Assembly (NCBI GenBank): GCA_015179045.1
Contig: WHUZ01000017.1
Span: forward strand, 186,001-250,000
Direction of reading: 5' to 3'
Length of the DNA: 64,000 nucleotides
Source: Kalaharituber pfeilii
Taxonomy: Eukaryota > Ascomycota > Pezizomycetes > Pezizales > Pezizaceae
The translations under genes and the position numbers were made by a program. The notes beneath the pieces were generated by a model. That model did not search any database and was not told where the DNA came from. It worked only from the letters and a program-made list of their open reading frames with translations. Positions 50,257 to 61,586 of this stretch are shown piece by piece (position 1 is the first letter of the stretch; each line of letters begins with the position of its first letter).

Positions 50257-51812
50257 ATGGCTCAGTATGGGAACTACAGAGGTTAGTCGTTAGTCATGCA
50301 CAAATCTCGCTGCTTTGGCCCGTGCACGCTCCTGGTCGCACAGGCTCTGCGGCACCGATGTGTTATGCATGTGACACAGGAAACTCGAAAGTATCACAGC
50401 TTGCTGCCCTTGCGCATGTGAATTACTCCGACTACTAGTAGGTGAATTTTAACCCAAAATACCGATAGGTTATCAGGGGGCCTCCAGGCTCCAGGATGGA
50501 AAGGCGCGAGCCACACATGTCGATGACGAACGGTTGAAGATCATTGCAGAGAAAGTCGATTTACAGGGCATGGATGTACTTGATATCGGTTGCAATACAG
50601 GGTATATTACTGTTCAAGCTGGTATGTGTCTTCGAAAAGCGCCATATCTCCATTTTTTGCTTCTCTTCTGGGCCCGTTGAGCTTCTTAATTACTTAATAT
50701 ACCCATGAAACCCAATGTGCTTCATATATGCATACCTAAGTATGGTGTAACGCAATGCATGTTACTTGAGCAAGCGAGGGAAGGTATGTTGTGGGGGTTC
50801 AATTTATTGAAAAGGCGGGGGCGGAATGAACCACTTTCGGATGGTATAGCCGATGCGGGGACGCTGTGCTCACATTTCGGATTACTGGCTTCGTCCGGGT
50901 TGTTAACTTGTTCCTACTAGCTCTGTCATACAATGCCAAATCTGTCACTGGCATAGATATCGACGAGGATCTTCTCAACCGGGCACGATCTCATCTCTCG
51001 TTTCGTTATTCTCGCTTGTACCAACCAGACCCTGCCACACAAAACAAGACACCAACCGCTTCTCCGCCAATAGAGCATGATAGAATCAACTTTTTCCCAA
51101 TATCCTCCATCCAGGCGTATGGGCACTTACCGTTTCCCCGACAGCGTGTTAGACACATGGCCAGCGGTGGCGAAACCGAGTTAGTACATTCACACAATAC
51201 TCATAGTAGCCATTTGAAAAATGATATCGCGGAATTGCCTCTGGATAAGGGAACGGATGCATGTACCCTAACCTTCCCGCATAATGTTACTTTTCTCCTT
51301 GAGGACTGGGGGGCGTTGAAGTTTGAAGAAGCCTACAAAGACGAAGCTAGGATTCAGGAGCATACTCACCGGTATGATGTGATATTGGCTTTGAGTGTGA
51401 TTAAGTGGCTGCATTTGGAACATGGGGATAAAGGTGAGTTTATGCATGTCGACATCATAATATGTGCAATTTTTCCCACTACCATTTCCAGCCCCACTCG
51501 TGGTGGCCATAAACGCATCCCTAACGCGTATTGAAATGAGTGGGAGTTTGTGGCATAGGTCTCCATAACCTCTTCGACCACTGTTTCAAGGCTCTCCGCC
51601 CTGGCGGATTTCTAGTTATAGAGCTGCAGCCCTGGGAAAGCTATCAGAAAGCGGTCCGCAAGGATAAAGCACCGAATTTAAAATCAAATCTGCTGAACTT
51701 GCGAGTGAAACCCGAAGAGTTTGATGATATATTATGTAGGTTAGGGCTATGTCTGGTGAACAGTTATACAGGTTTACCGAGAGAGATTAGGTTTTATAGG
51801 AAGGAGGTTTGA
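50257..51812 (+). CDS. Bin3/MePCE-type RNA gamma-phosphate methyltransferase (Bmc1-like)
   Basis: SAM-dependent enzyme of the BCDIN3 family. The animal member caps 7SK RNA with a gamma-monomethyl phosphate; fission yeast Bmc1 associates with telomerase RNA and U6. Exons 50257..50281, 50469..50621, 50921..51433 and 51559..51812 join in frame to 314 residues. The N-terminus MAQYGNYRGYQ matches the family's YGNY box. Motif I is VLDIGCNTGYITVQAA (45-60), then VTGIDIDEDLLNRARSHL. FLLEDWG, VILALSVIKWLHLEHGDKGLHNLFDH and LRPGGFLVIELQPWESYQKAVRKD complete the fold. A poorly conserved insertion of about 90 residues (SRLYQPDPATQ... to ...TDACTL) separates motif I from the rest. Intron 2 is 299 nt, much longer than the others in this window. 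Confidence 0.88.
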
Positions 51813-54800
51813 TGCTAAGATTAACTATCATGGCACCTTAATTACATTTCGGTGACGTCTGCGAATTAGGAGTTGTGTGGTGAAAAAAAGACCGTAATCT
51901 CGATTAACCTTTGATGATCTCGCTCAGCTCAAGGAATTGATTTGAGAATAAGCACAAATGTCTACTGGAAAGAGATGAACTGAATTCGTTGGAGTTGTCT
52001 GGAATCTGCCAACTTTCTAGAAGGTTGCCCCAAAACAAGGCCACCATACACTCTCCAGGCTACGTATGAATTTACCTTGAGCACTCCTGAGGTACATTGC
52101 ATTGCCTCTGTATGTGTGAAGTTACCCAAGCTGCAACAATTCTTCACCTTCTCTTACATACCGGGATTTCTTCCCAAATCAAATCATAGTAGCATGTGCT
52201 GCTCCGTGTATTATCTACATATCCCTTTCTTGCTTTCCCCGTTTCTTCTCTTTTACTTTCCCTTTTCCTGATTTGCTTTCCTTGATTACGCAAGGTTGTT
52301 ACCTGGTCAAGGTTGTACCAGATGTGTTCTATTAAGAGCTTGCAGAGTTGCTCCTGCTGAGAAAGTTCATGCATGTTTGCACCAGTGGAGGGGTGTCCAA
52401 GGGTGGGTGGGTGTGAACAAAAGGAAGTCCCAGGAGTCAGACGACCTGAGCTACAACGAACAAACTATCAACTAACTAGCATTCCAGTCCACCCAATCAC
52501 TTGCTACTTTCCATCCCTTGGTCAAACTGGCTTCTGCGGGGTGTGGGGTCATCTTGCAGCGCATTTTCATAACTCATTCTATTTTTCCCCCTCTTCCTCC
52601 GCCTTCCACCGAATTTTCATCCACATGCGCTTTCCAACTAAACAGACTACATGCAGTACGACTTTGCTACATCCTGATCTACATATCTCGGACTTACCAA
52701 GTTTGTCGTTATACATACAATACATATAACAGCTATTTCCAAGCGCCAATCACAGCCGTATCCCGAGCTCTACCGAACATGAGCACGAGACTACGTACAA
52801 ACTTTTGTATTCCCTCTGCATTTACGTGGCTTAGGCGAGATGTTTGGCTGTTTTTCAAGTTTTTCGCCCCTCCTTGCCCAGCCTCCTACACTCTCATTCT
52901 GTTTCTTTTTTCCTCGGAAAGGATTAGCTGGCCGCCGTGCTAGCGTTGATGTTGACGCCTGCTGATAGGCTGGGAGTTTAGGTGTATGACAAAAGAAAAG
53001 CAAGTGGCGGATGAGATATTACATGCCATTGCTGATCGTTTGGAATGGCAAAAGTCAGAAAGTCTTGGTCCCGGGTGAGCCGAGGATGGTGGGTGCATGT
53101 ACATGTACATGCATTTGGAGCGTCAAGTGCGGGTGCGGGTGGGAGGTTCAGAGGAGAAAACCAGGAATGCTCGTCCTGCAGAGGAAAAAGCAGAATTATC
53201 TATTTTAGTTCGCAAGCTCCCATCTGGGCAAAGTCATGTTTTTTGTTTTAAGAAAAAGGGAAATTGGGTTAATTTGAAGCTGCTAGAGAAAAGATAAGTT
53301 TACGAAGTAAATGAAATATCCGCTGGAGATGGGGAGTCTGCACATGGATAACAGCAAGGCATAGCGGATAGAGTTTTTCCGGGAAACCTATAGTGTAACG
53401 CATCACGCTTCAAGTTTTGACATTTGGACTAATGATGACCTTTAGCTCTTATAACTGATATTTCCCCCATCTGATCGTTGTCAGCAAAAGTGAGAAACTT
53501 AGAGCATTGGAAATGCAGGGAGAAAAAAAAAATGTGTCGTCTGATCTCTTGGATATCGAAATACGGTTGGCGAAGGATGGGGGATGGAAGCTAGACGTTA
53601 AGTTCATCGTGAAACCTAGGAAAGGGACACAACATTTGGGCCAAGGCTATGAATAGGAATGAAATTTGGATAAAAATGCCCTTCCTCCCTCATTACACTT
53701 TTTTTTCGAAATGAACAAATAGAAACTCTAAATCCCAATTGTATAGCCAGGAGGTAATGTAACCGACCCACACGAATAGGAAGGACGAAGTAAGTTAGCC
53801 TTGTACTCTGAAGTAAGTCAACTAAAGAGTATCAATAGAGCTATCTATGTATGTCAGATGAAATGTATGTAATGTATGTATGTATGTTTTTTTTTTTAAA
53901 AAAAAGAAAAAAAAAAAATTGAAACAAAATATATATATATACTCTATAGATGTAATATATGTGCGTGTATATCCCGTCATCATCATTATCGTCATGATCT
54001 CAAAAATATAGAAAGTATGAATAGATATATGTATATGATTTTGTATATGTTTATAAATGCAAGATGTGGCAGAAAAGAAAAACCCAGACAAGGTCCTACC
54101 TATATTTCGGTAAAGAGGGAGGAGGTGCAGATTGGGGATTGGGGAGTCGAGGGGGTTGTGTGGTTGTGGGGTTGCGGGGCGAGCCGGGGGTAGAAAGGGA
54201 TGAATACCAGGTAGTCTGCAAAGGCGAGCGAGACTCGGAGAAAGAAAAGAAAATAAATAAATAAATAGATAGCTAACTGGGGAAAAAAATAGTCAAAGCA
54301 TTAATTCGTGAAGATAGCATGGACAAGGGATGGGACTAGAGCAAAGCGTTACACGCACAGAAAAAAAGGACATATAGAACAAGCAATTTGATGTGACAGG
54401 ATGCAGGGAATGGCATAGGTTTGCTGACGGTTGTGTACGCAGACAGGGGCAAGGAAGAAAAGGAGAGAATGTGGTGGCGATAGTTGGCGGAGGGAGAAAA
54501 AAGGGTAACGCCTGATAGGATACAAGCATAGTTCCGACTGGGACTAGCAATATACACACCTTGCCTACCCTTCATTTCTCCTCTTTACTTCTAAATCATT
54601 CCCTTCCTCTGCATATGCATACCGTCCTCTCCCCTGCCGCCGCCAACTAACTCAACCCCATTATCCAAAACAGGGAAACTATAATTGCAGACTAGAGGAG
54701 TTGCTGGACTTGGAAGTGCACAGGTGGTGCACGTGAAGATGTTGCATCACAAGGAGGTAAAGGATTGAAATATGCATTGACGTTTTTCTTTTTTACTTTT

Positions 54801-55126
54801 CTTTTTTCTTTTTTTTTTTTTTTTTTTTTTTTTGTTTGGAGCAAGGAGTAAGCATGGGGAGAGGCCAAAATGGCTGTCTTTGATAGAATGGAACAGCAAG
54901 AAAAGTGGATAGAAGACCCGTACAGCACAATGCATCTAGAAAGCAGAGAGATAGGGACACAGTACATGTTTAGGAACTTTAAACGTAAGTCATATCACAG
55001 AAAACAACAACACAACACCACATAAAGAAATGCTTGGGAATGGAAGGAAATGGTAAAGAAAAAAAATAAGTATGATATTACAGTAAAGGGGAAAAAGAAG
55101 GGGGGAAAACATAGGCAAGGGAAGCT
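51813..55126. other. Convergent intergenic region, no gene seen
   Basis: Lies between the 3' ends of the Bin3-type gene (+) and the RING-RS gene (-). It has short microsatellites (GTAT at about 53860-53890, TA at about 53931-53940) and a poly-T run at about 54810-54833. No family-like frame was found. Confidence 0.55.
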
Positions 55127-58100
55127 TCACCGCTTCCCCCATCGTTCCTCCTCTCTCTCTCTCTCCGCTTTCCGCTCAAGTCCTTCCTCCTCGTACCTGT
55201 ACGAGGTTCGCCGGGATCGAAAGTCCTTCTTTGATGAAGATGATGCCTTATTTTCTTCATCACCGAGTTCCTTGTCAATGCCTTTTGTATCCTTCTTTTC
55301 GTCCCTACCATCTCGGTCTCTATCACTCCGGTGTTCATGGCGATCGTGTTTGTGACGACTGAAGCGATGTGCACTTTCATCTCTCTCCCCACGTCGTCTG
55401 CTTCGGCTGCGACTGCTTCTTCTACTCTTCTTATGCCTTCTCTCCCTGTCCCTATCCCTGTCCCTATCCCTCCCCCTATCTCGCTCTTTATCTCGTTCTC
55501 GGTCCCTATCCATTTCCCTGTCTCTGTCTCGCTCCCGATCACGCTCCTTATGCCTGTCCTTGTGATCTTTAGTCCTGTCACGGCTATGGCTTCTGTCTCG
55601 GTCCCTATCCCGGTGACACTGCTGCTCCCTGTAATCACGTTCATCTCTCCGCCGCTTGTGACTGGTCTTCTTTTCCTCCACCTGGTCTTCACGTTTCAAC
55701 TGCTTGTCCTTGATTTCCCTGTCTTTAAGATCCACTTTAGCGTCTCCTTTAACCACAATGGCGACTACGGGAGGTGCTGGTGTGGAGGCTCCGGTAGGTG
55801 CGGTTTCCGTCGTGGCATTTGTAGGTGGTGCAAGTGATGGCGAGCGTGAAGGTGACCTTGAGCGCTCACGGCCTCGATTGGGCGACCTCCTGCTGCGCTT
55901 CCTATGGGAGCTACGATCACGATCACGGTCACGGTCTCGCTCGCGCTCTCGATCCCTATCTCGATGGCGGTGGCTCTTGCGGTGACGGCGACCGCGGCTG
56001 TGGCTACGAGTGCGGCTACGGCTTCTTCTTCGATGGCTCCGTTTGCTACTTGAGGCCTTCTTTCGATCTGAGGATCTGCTCAAGGAGCGTGATGTGGATC
56101 GATGCCTTGGCCTGGATCGACTGGGAGGGGATGATGAACTGGCTCGCGGGGCTCGGCCCCGCTTTGAACTGCGTGAGGCATCCATATCTACGACACTAGC
56201 GGCTGCAGCATTATTTAACGAATCCGTGTGGTTAGAATCTTTATCCTCTGCACCGTCTTTCTTGGGGCTCCGGCCACGAGGCCCTTCACGGTTAGAGCCT
56301 GCATCTGAGCTTGCCGCACGGCGTCGGCTATTGGGTGTTTGACTTCGGCTCCGGCTCCGGCCCCGGTCCCTATCTCGTCCCTGCTTCTTATCCTTCTCTT
56401 TCTCCCTCTCACTGCTGCAGGGACTAGTCGATCGTGACGATGAACGTTTGCTATGCTTGTGGCGATCATGGTCCGGTGTCTGAGCCTGGTTTGCATTATC
56501 AGGTGAGTCACTATGGAAAGGCATTGTGAGGATAGAATTAGTTAGGGTGTAATTTGTTAGAAAAACGTAGATGGGTGATATGCAAACCTAGACCGTGCTG
56601 AACCCGCATAACCTCCGCGCATTCCCCCGCGGGGCCCGAAGCCACCACGTAAACTACCACGGCCCCCGCGAAAGCCCTCTCTGAGGGCTTTCGGGCCGGT
56701 AGGAGCACCTTCCACACCGAGACCCTGTCCCGCTGGTTTCTCCACCACATGTTGTATTCCTCCATGAGCTCCCCAGTGTCCTCCTCTTCCGCCTCGATAC
56801 CCACCATGAAAGTTACCTCTGTAGCCTCCATAATTATTAATTGGCTGTCCCATAACACCAGGACTCATTGGCCCATTCATCCCGTGATACTGGCCCATTG
56901 GATAGTTCATCATGTAACCTTGCTGATAGAAATCGTTTCCGTTCGTCATCGGATCAATTTGCACATTATTTTGATGCATCTCTGTAGGTACGTTATTTTC
57001 ATTATTAGACTCTCTGACACCTTCAGCATTAGTAGGACCAACCACAGTAGAGGCGATGGCATCGGCAGTGGAAGCTGAATGACCATTAGTTTGTGGTTCT
57101 ACAGAACCTTCATTGCCTGACGTGTCATTACTTTGTTCCTGTGTAGAAGAGGGAGCATTGTTTTGCGGACTTTGCTGGTTTTGTATATCCTGATTGAACT
57201 GCCCTCCGTCACCGGCAACTGTACCAATACCAACAATAACACCGGCACCATTCCCGACAGCGGCGCCAACACCAACATTACCGGCAATGCCAATGCTCCC
57301 TCTATTGTTACCACCGGGAGGAAATGGCTGTCGCGAACGGCCATCCTGAATATGATTATGATATGGCTGTGCAGTAAATTGATTCTCGTGGAATTGTTGG
57401 TGACTATATCCACCAGAAGATGCAGAATAATACCCCCCACTGTCGCCATCCCCATTGTAATTCATATTACCATCACCATTCCATCGCCCTGTAGCACCCT
57501 GTGTACCCCAGCCCATTCCTCCATCATGCATTCCATTGCCCATATTTCCAACGCTGCCATATCCCATTCCGTATGCCATGGAGTTATCATAGCCTAAATG
57601 CAGTTAGCGAGCTTCACAATACTTCGTCAATGGCAAGGATACAACATACTCATAATGTTAGGTCCATATCCACCCATCCAATTGTTGGGATTGATCTGGT
57701 TGTACTCTCCCCACCCGTTTCCTCCGTAACTCATTGTGTACATTGGACCTTGATTGGGAAACCATTGACCGTTCTGGCCTAGTGTAGCATCCATCTGGGA
57801 TTGTCCGTCATGCATAGCATCTTGGGCTTCAACCGCCTCCATTTGTTCAGGTTGCCCCTTTCCAATAGTTAGTTATCTATTCTCTCAATTGCAAACATGC
57901 GCAGTTATGATACCTGTCCCTGATCTTCAACCCGCTGTGATGGCTGAGTCACAGGTGCCTCAATTTGAGACTCCTCATTTTTCGACTCTTCATCATTAGT
58001 ACCTTTGGATTGGAGAGACTTAGTCTGGGATGGAGTTGAGTGTAATGGTGACAGAACAGGTGCTCCAGATAATTGGGTTTCCGGTATCTTCACTGATGGG

Positions 58101-58566
58101 TCGCCCTCTGATGCATGGGTCTTTGCAGGCTCTTTCTTCTGCTGTTGTAGCGACAGGTGATGTTTCTTCTCGGCTGTGCGAAGAAAGACAGCTATCGTCG
58201 TCCTCAAAGCAATGTTGTCTTTGCATATATCTGGTGTCAATGGCGAATGATCACAAACTGGGCAGACACCGGGAAGACTTTCACGGCCTAGATTGCAAGC
58301 TTTTAGCATTGATGCTGAAAAGAAATGACGAGCATAAGAGAAGATCCCAGAGGCATACAATTCCCACATATTGACTGCTCACAGCAGGGCAGCTTGACTG
58401 CTCCTCGTGCCAGGTCACCACATATAGTACAGCGAAGCTTGACCGGGATTTCCGGCAGTGGGATAGAACTGAGAAACGCGCCGTTAGCTTTAAGCAATTT
58501 GCAATACGTAAGGAATTAGATTGGCCGAGTGGCAATATGCCAGTACCTTGCCTCTGAATTGCTCAT
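55127..58566 (-). CDS. RING-finger protein with Gly-rich/RGG middle and RS/RD-rich tail
   Basis: Six exons on the minus strand: 58566..58547, 58468..58359, 58287..57914, 57857..57650, 57593..56588 and 56510..55127. All phases agree and give 1033 residues. The RING (residues 20-55) is LRCTICGDLARGAVKLPCCEQSICGNC then SLPGVCPVC, with the CC pair typical of the Mpe1/RBBP6-like RING, followed by NIALRTTIAVFLRTAEKKH. Residues 56-235 are Gln/Glu/Pro-rich. About 238-573 is Gly/Asn/Met-rich with RGG boxes (YRGGRGG, RGGFGPRGGMRGG) and the block GAPTGPKALREG. From about 574 an RS/RD/RE-repeat domain runs to the end. No DWNN domain or zinc knuckle precedes the RING, so it is not a full RBBP6. Architecture suggests a nuclear E3 ligase acting on splicing or 3'-end factors; that is inference. 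Confidence 0.85.
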
Positions 58567-59559
58567 GAGAAGAATCCTTCAGCGGGTGTTGTTTTTCTCT
58601 TGCGGGTTTTTGTGGGGGGTTGAAGTGAAGGTGATGGAGAAGGAAAATTCCTTGGCCAGAGAAGTTGACTTGAGCCGAAGATGAGGCTATTGTCCTAGGG
58701 GAGACCAGTTTGTACTAGCTGTGTGCGGGCTTGAGAGTTGAGTGTCAGGACCCCTGCTACGCTTCTCCAAACGTGCAACGCGCCGTCTGGAAGCGTGACG
58801 GGGGTGGGGGGTGGGGGGTGGGGGGGGGGTTCTCCAATACTATGATATGATAGTATGCTCAAGGTCCGCGGCAGAGGGCAATGGGCGTGAGAGGCGTGCC
58901 GAGCTGGAACTGCGGGCGAGAGGCAAATTTCCGGGCGGCGCGACACAGACGAGTCCGATGGCAATATCAAATCAATATGAATATGGGGGGTGCAGTTGCA
59001 CAGTACAGTGCTGTACTGCGCTCTACATGTGCGGCATCGGGCGGCGGGACCGCTGGGCACGGCGGGCTGATGTGTTGAGCGAGCTGATGGGCGCGCTACA
59101 TTCAACAGTTGCCTCGAGCGAGCGATGGCAAGCACGAGGAGACATGTTATGGACGGCCGCTGGGTGGGGCTGGGCGCGGGGGAAGCGGGCGGTTCAGCGC
59201 ACGTGCTGTGGCTGAGGCTGAGGCTCGGGCTGAGGCTGCGGCGTGTGGCGCTACAAGCACGGCTTTGATACTAGTATACCTAGCATACCTAGCATACCTA
59301 GCATACCTCGCGAGCTGCATGTTCGCCGGTGCACTGCAGCACTGATGTGAATCCAAACTTGAGTGCATTAGAGCTATACACGTGCCGCAGGTGTGCTCAT
59401 TCCCCCAAGGTGCCCTGGCCGTGTAGAGATAATTACCCTGCCAGTCTCAAACCCCCCCATGGAGACAACTGCAGCTCATCACTGTGATGTTACCATCGAT
59501 CCGTTTCTCTATCTAACGTCTACAACCTCTACAATCTCACCCAGAGCCTCCCCTGCAAG
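58567..59559. promoter_or_regulatory. Divergent promoter region between the RING-RS and hydrolase genes
   Basis: The two start codons point away from each other across about 1 kb. It contains G tracts at about 58800-58829 and four near-tandem CATACCTAG 10-mers at about 59275-59308. Core promoters for both genes must lie here; no defined operator could be named. Confidence 0.5.
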
Positions 59560-60927
59560 ATGCTGCTGGGCAAGGTAAATTTCCTCGACATTGCCGTATT
59601 TCTGGTCTTTGTTTCATGGTGTCTTTTGAGAGATGTTGGATTCTATGTGCCGGCAATTGAGGCCCTAAGCGCTCTGCCGTTCCTTGGTACATGAGCCTAG
59701 CATTGATATCTACTCATTCCCATAGCTAACGTGCCTTCCTTTGCTGATCTACTTAGCATTCGAACTACCCTGCCAGATTCTCTACGAACGTTACCTTTCG
59801 AATCCCAAGCACAGGCTCGCATGGACATTAAGAGCTTCCCTCTTTCAGGATGTAGTTGTTCGTTGCGTGCGGTATGATAAAGAAAACAATTCTCAACTTG
59901 TTGGACAGGAATTAGTGTCATTCAGCCTGATGCAAAAATATTATCTAATACCTCCAACCGAAAAGATATGCATTTAGAAACATAGACCCAAAAGTAGGAC
60001 GTGTGTTTCTCTCTAAAGATGTTGCTCTACCCTTTCTACGCTTTAGAATATGGAGGCACCCCCCATCAACTACCAGTATATCCTGGGACGAAGTCGAAGA
60101 GGTATTTGGATACCATGTCCCTGAGCAAATTGGATCTTACTGACTGTTGCGGAAAGAGTACATTTAAGGGTGTCTGGGTGTACTGTAATAGGGAAATCAA
60201 GCCTGATATGGTTTTATATTATATACATGGTGGAGGCTTTGTCATGGGTTCAACATACTTCTATCTGGAATTTCTGATTGCGCTTAATGTGCATCTTAGG
60301 CAAGCTGGGTTCGAGAACCCAGCCATCTTTGCGTTGGACTATACCCTCGTACCTGACGCTGTTTACCCTATTCAGTTGAAGGAGGCCTTAGCAGGCTACG
60401 AACATGTTTTATCAAAGATCGACTACAGAGATGTTTGCGTTGGTGGTGACTCTGCCGGAGGCACCTTGATTCTGAGTTTGCTCCTTCACATGGCCGACTA
60501 CACACCAACGATGGTTCCGAAATTTGCGACTCTTTTCTCGCCTTGGACAGTCTTGGTTTCCAACAAGCGAAATACTGCAAGTGACTATCTTGACGCCCAG
60601 CGGTTGAACTGTTATGGAAAACTGTATGCTGGGAAGACCCCAGAAGACGACACTACGGCCTCGCCAGGCTGTTGCAAGGATCTGGACCGCTGGAAGCGAG
60701 CGATGCCGACCAACGGGTTGCTCTGTATATATGGGACGGAGGAACTGCTGTACGACGAGATATGCATGCTGCTAGAAATGCTTGAGAGGGTTGGGAGTGT
60801 AGTCAGAATTGAGGAGGAGGCCATCCATGTCTGGCCGATCGCGGTTGTGTTTCTGGGCGCAGAGGCAGAGGAGCGACACAGGTCGCTGGAGGGCGTTGCG
60901 CGACTGGTGCGCGAGCGCATGCGCTGA
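59560..60927 (+). CDS. Alpha/beta hydrolase, HSL family, with N-terminal membrane anchor
   Basis: Exons 59560..59686, 59757..59871, 59978..60101 and 60157..60927 join in frame to 378 residues. An N-terminal hydrophobic segment (about 8-23, LDIAVFLVFVSWCLL) suggests membrane anchoring. The oxyanion-hole motif HGGGF is at 146-150 and the nucleophile motif GGDSAGG at 218-224 (Ser221), as in the hormone-sensitive-lipase/alpha-beta hydrolase-3 group. FALDYTLVPDAVYPIQ and LFSPWTVLVSNKRNTASDYLD are typical of fungal members. The catalytic His is probably in AIHVWPI and the acid near YGTEELLYDE. Substrate unknown; esters or acetylated sterols are possible by analogy to Say1, but nothing here proves it. 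Intron 2 contains an alternative open frame that is not used. Confidence 0.85.
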
Positions 60928-61586
60928 CCCGTCCGTAGCAATATATCAATAGACGTAGAGTAGAGGCTCGACAGATGACCATGCTGTGGCGCTGGCTGGC
61001 GCTGGGCGTCGCGAAATAGCGTTTCACTCTCGCTCTCGCTGGACGCTGGGGTGCTGGCCCAACAAGTTAACGTTGATTCCGCAGGCGTGATCGGCCGCCG
61101 CCCCCTCCTTTGAACGTCCATCCCGTGGAGCAGCGGACTCGTCGCGCCCTGCCCGCCCCGTATCATAGAGTGGTCTGGCCCACGCCCACGCCCACGCCCA
61201 CGCCCACGTCCTGCCCGCCATCGCTCGCTGTAGCTAAGTGCAGACCCTTGCTCCTCCTCCTGCTAAACCCGCCAGAGCCAGCAGCAACGCTAACCCCCTC
61301 TCCGCCCTCTCGCCCGTCACGGCTACAGACTGTTAAAGAACACCTTTCTACCTCCTGAGAGTGCGAGCCCGCGAGTGCCTCCAGCAGCCTGCTCCCGCCA
61401 GCATTCCTCCCAGCAGTCCGCACGGAGTTGCTCGTTACGCAAGGACACGGCGCTTTACGCTTCCAGGGCCCACCGACGCCGCCCCTCGCTCCCCCCCCCA
61501 GTAACAACAGCCCGCTGCTGGCAACCATACTCCACCAGTCGAGACAGTGATATGTTAGATTTGGAGCCGCAGCCCACTTTTCCCTA
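60928..61586. promoter_or_regulatory. Promoter region of pik1
   Basis: 660 bp between the hydrolase stop and the pik1 start. It has a (CCCACG)5 array at about 61179-61208 and pyrimidine-rich sequence before the ATG. No gene is supported here. Confidence 0.5.

Noticed and set aside
55331..55837. Hydrophobic 168-residue plus-strand frame
   Set aside because: Antisense of the RD/RS-repeat exon of the RING-RS gene; the repeats translate to Val/Pro/Ser-rich shadows.
57133..57597. Thr/Ile-rich plus-strand frame of 154 residues
   Set aside because: Antisense of the Gly/Asn/Gln-rich exon 5 of the RING-RS gene.
59875..59977. Open frame continuing exon 2 of the hydrolase to a stop at 59975
   Set aside because: Splicing at 59872..59977 joins VRCVR to NIDPKVGRVFLSKDVALPF, which matches the family; the read-through does not.
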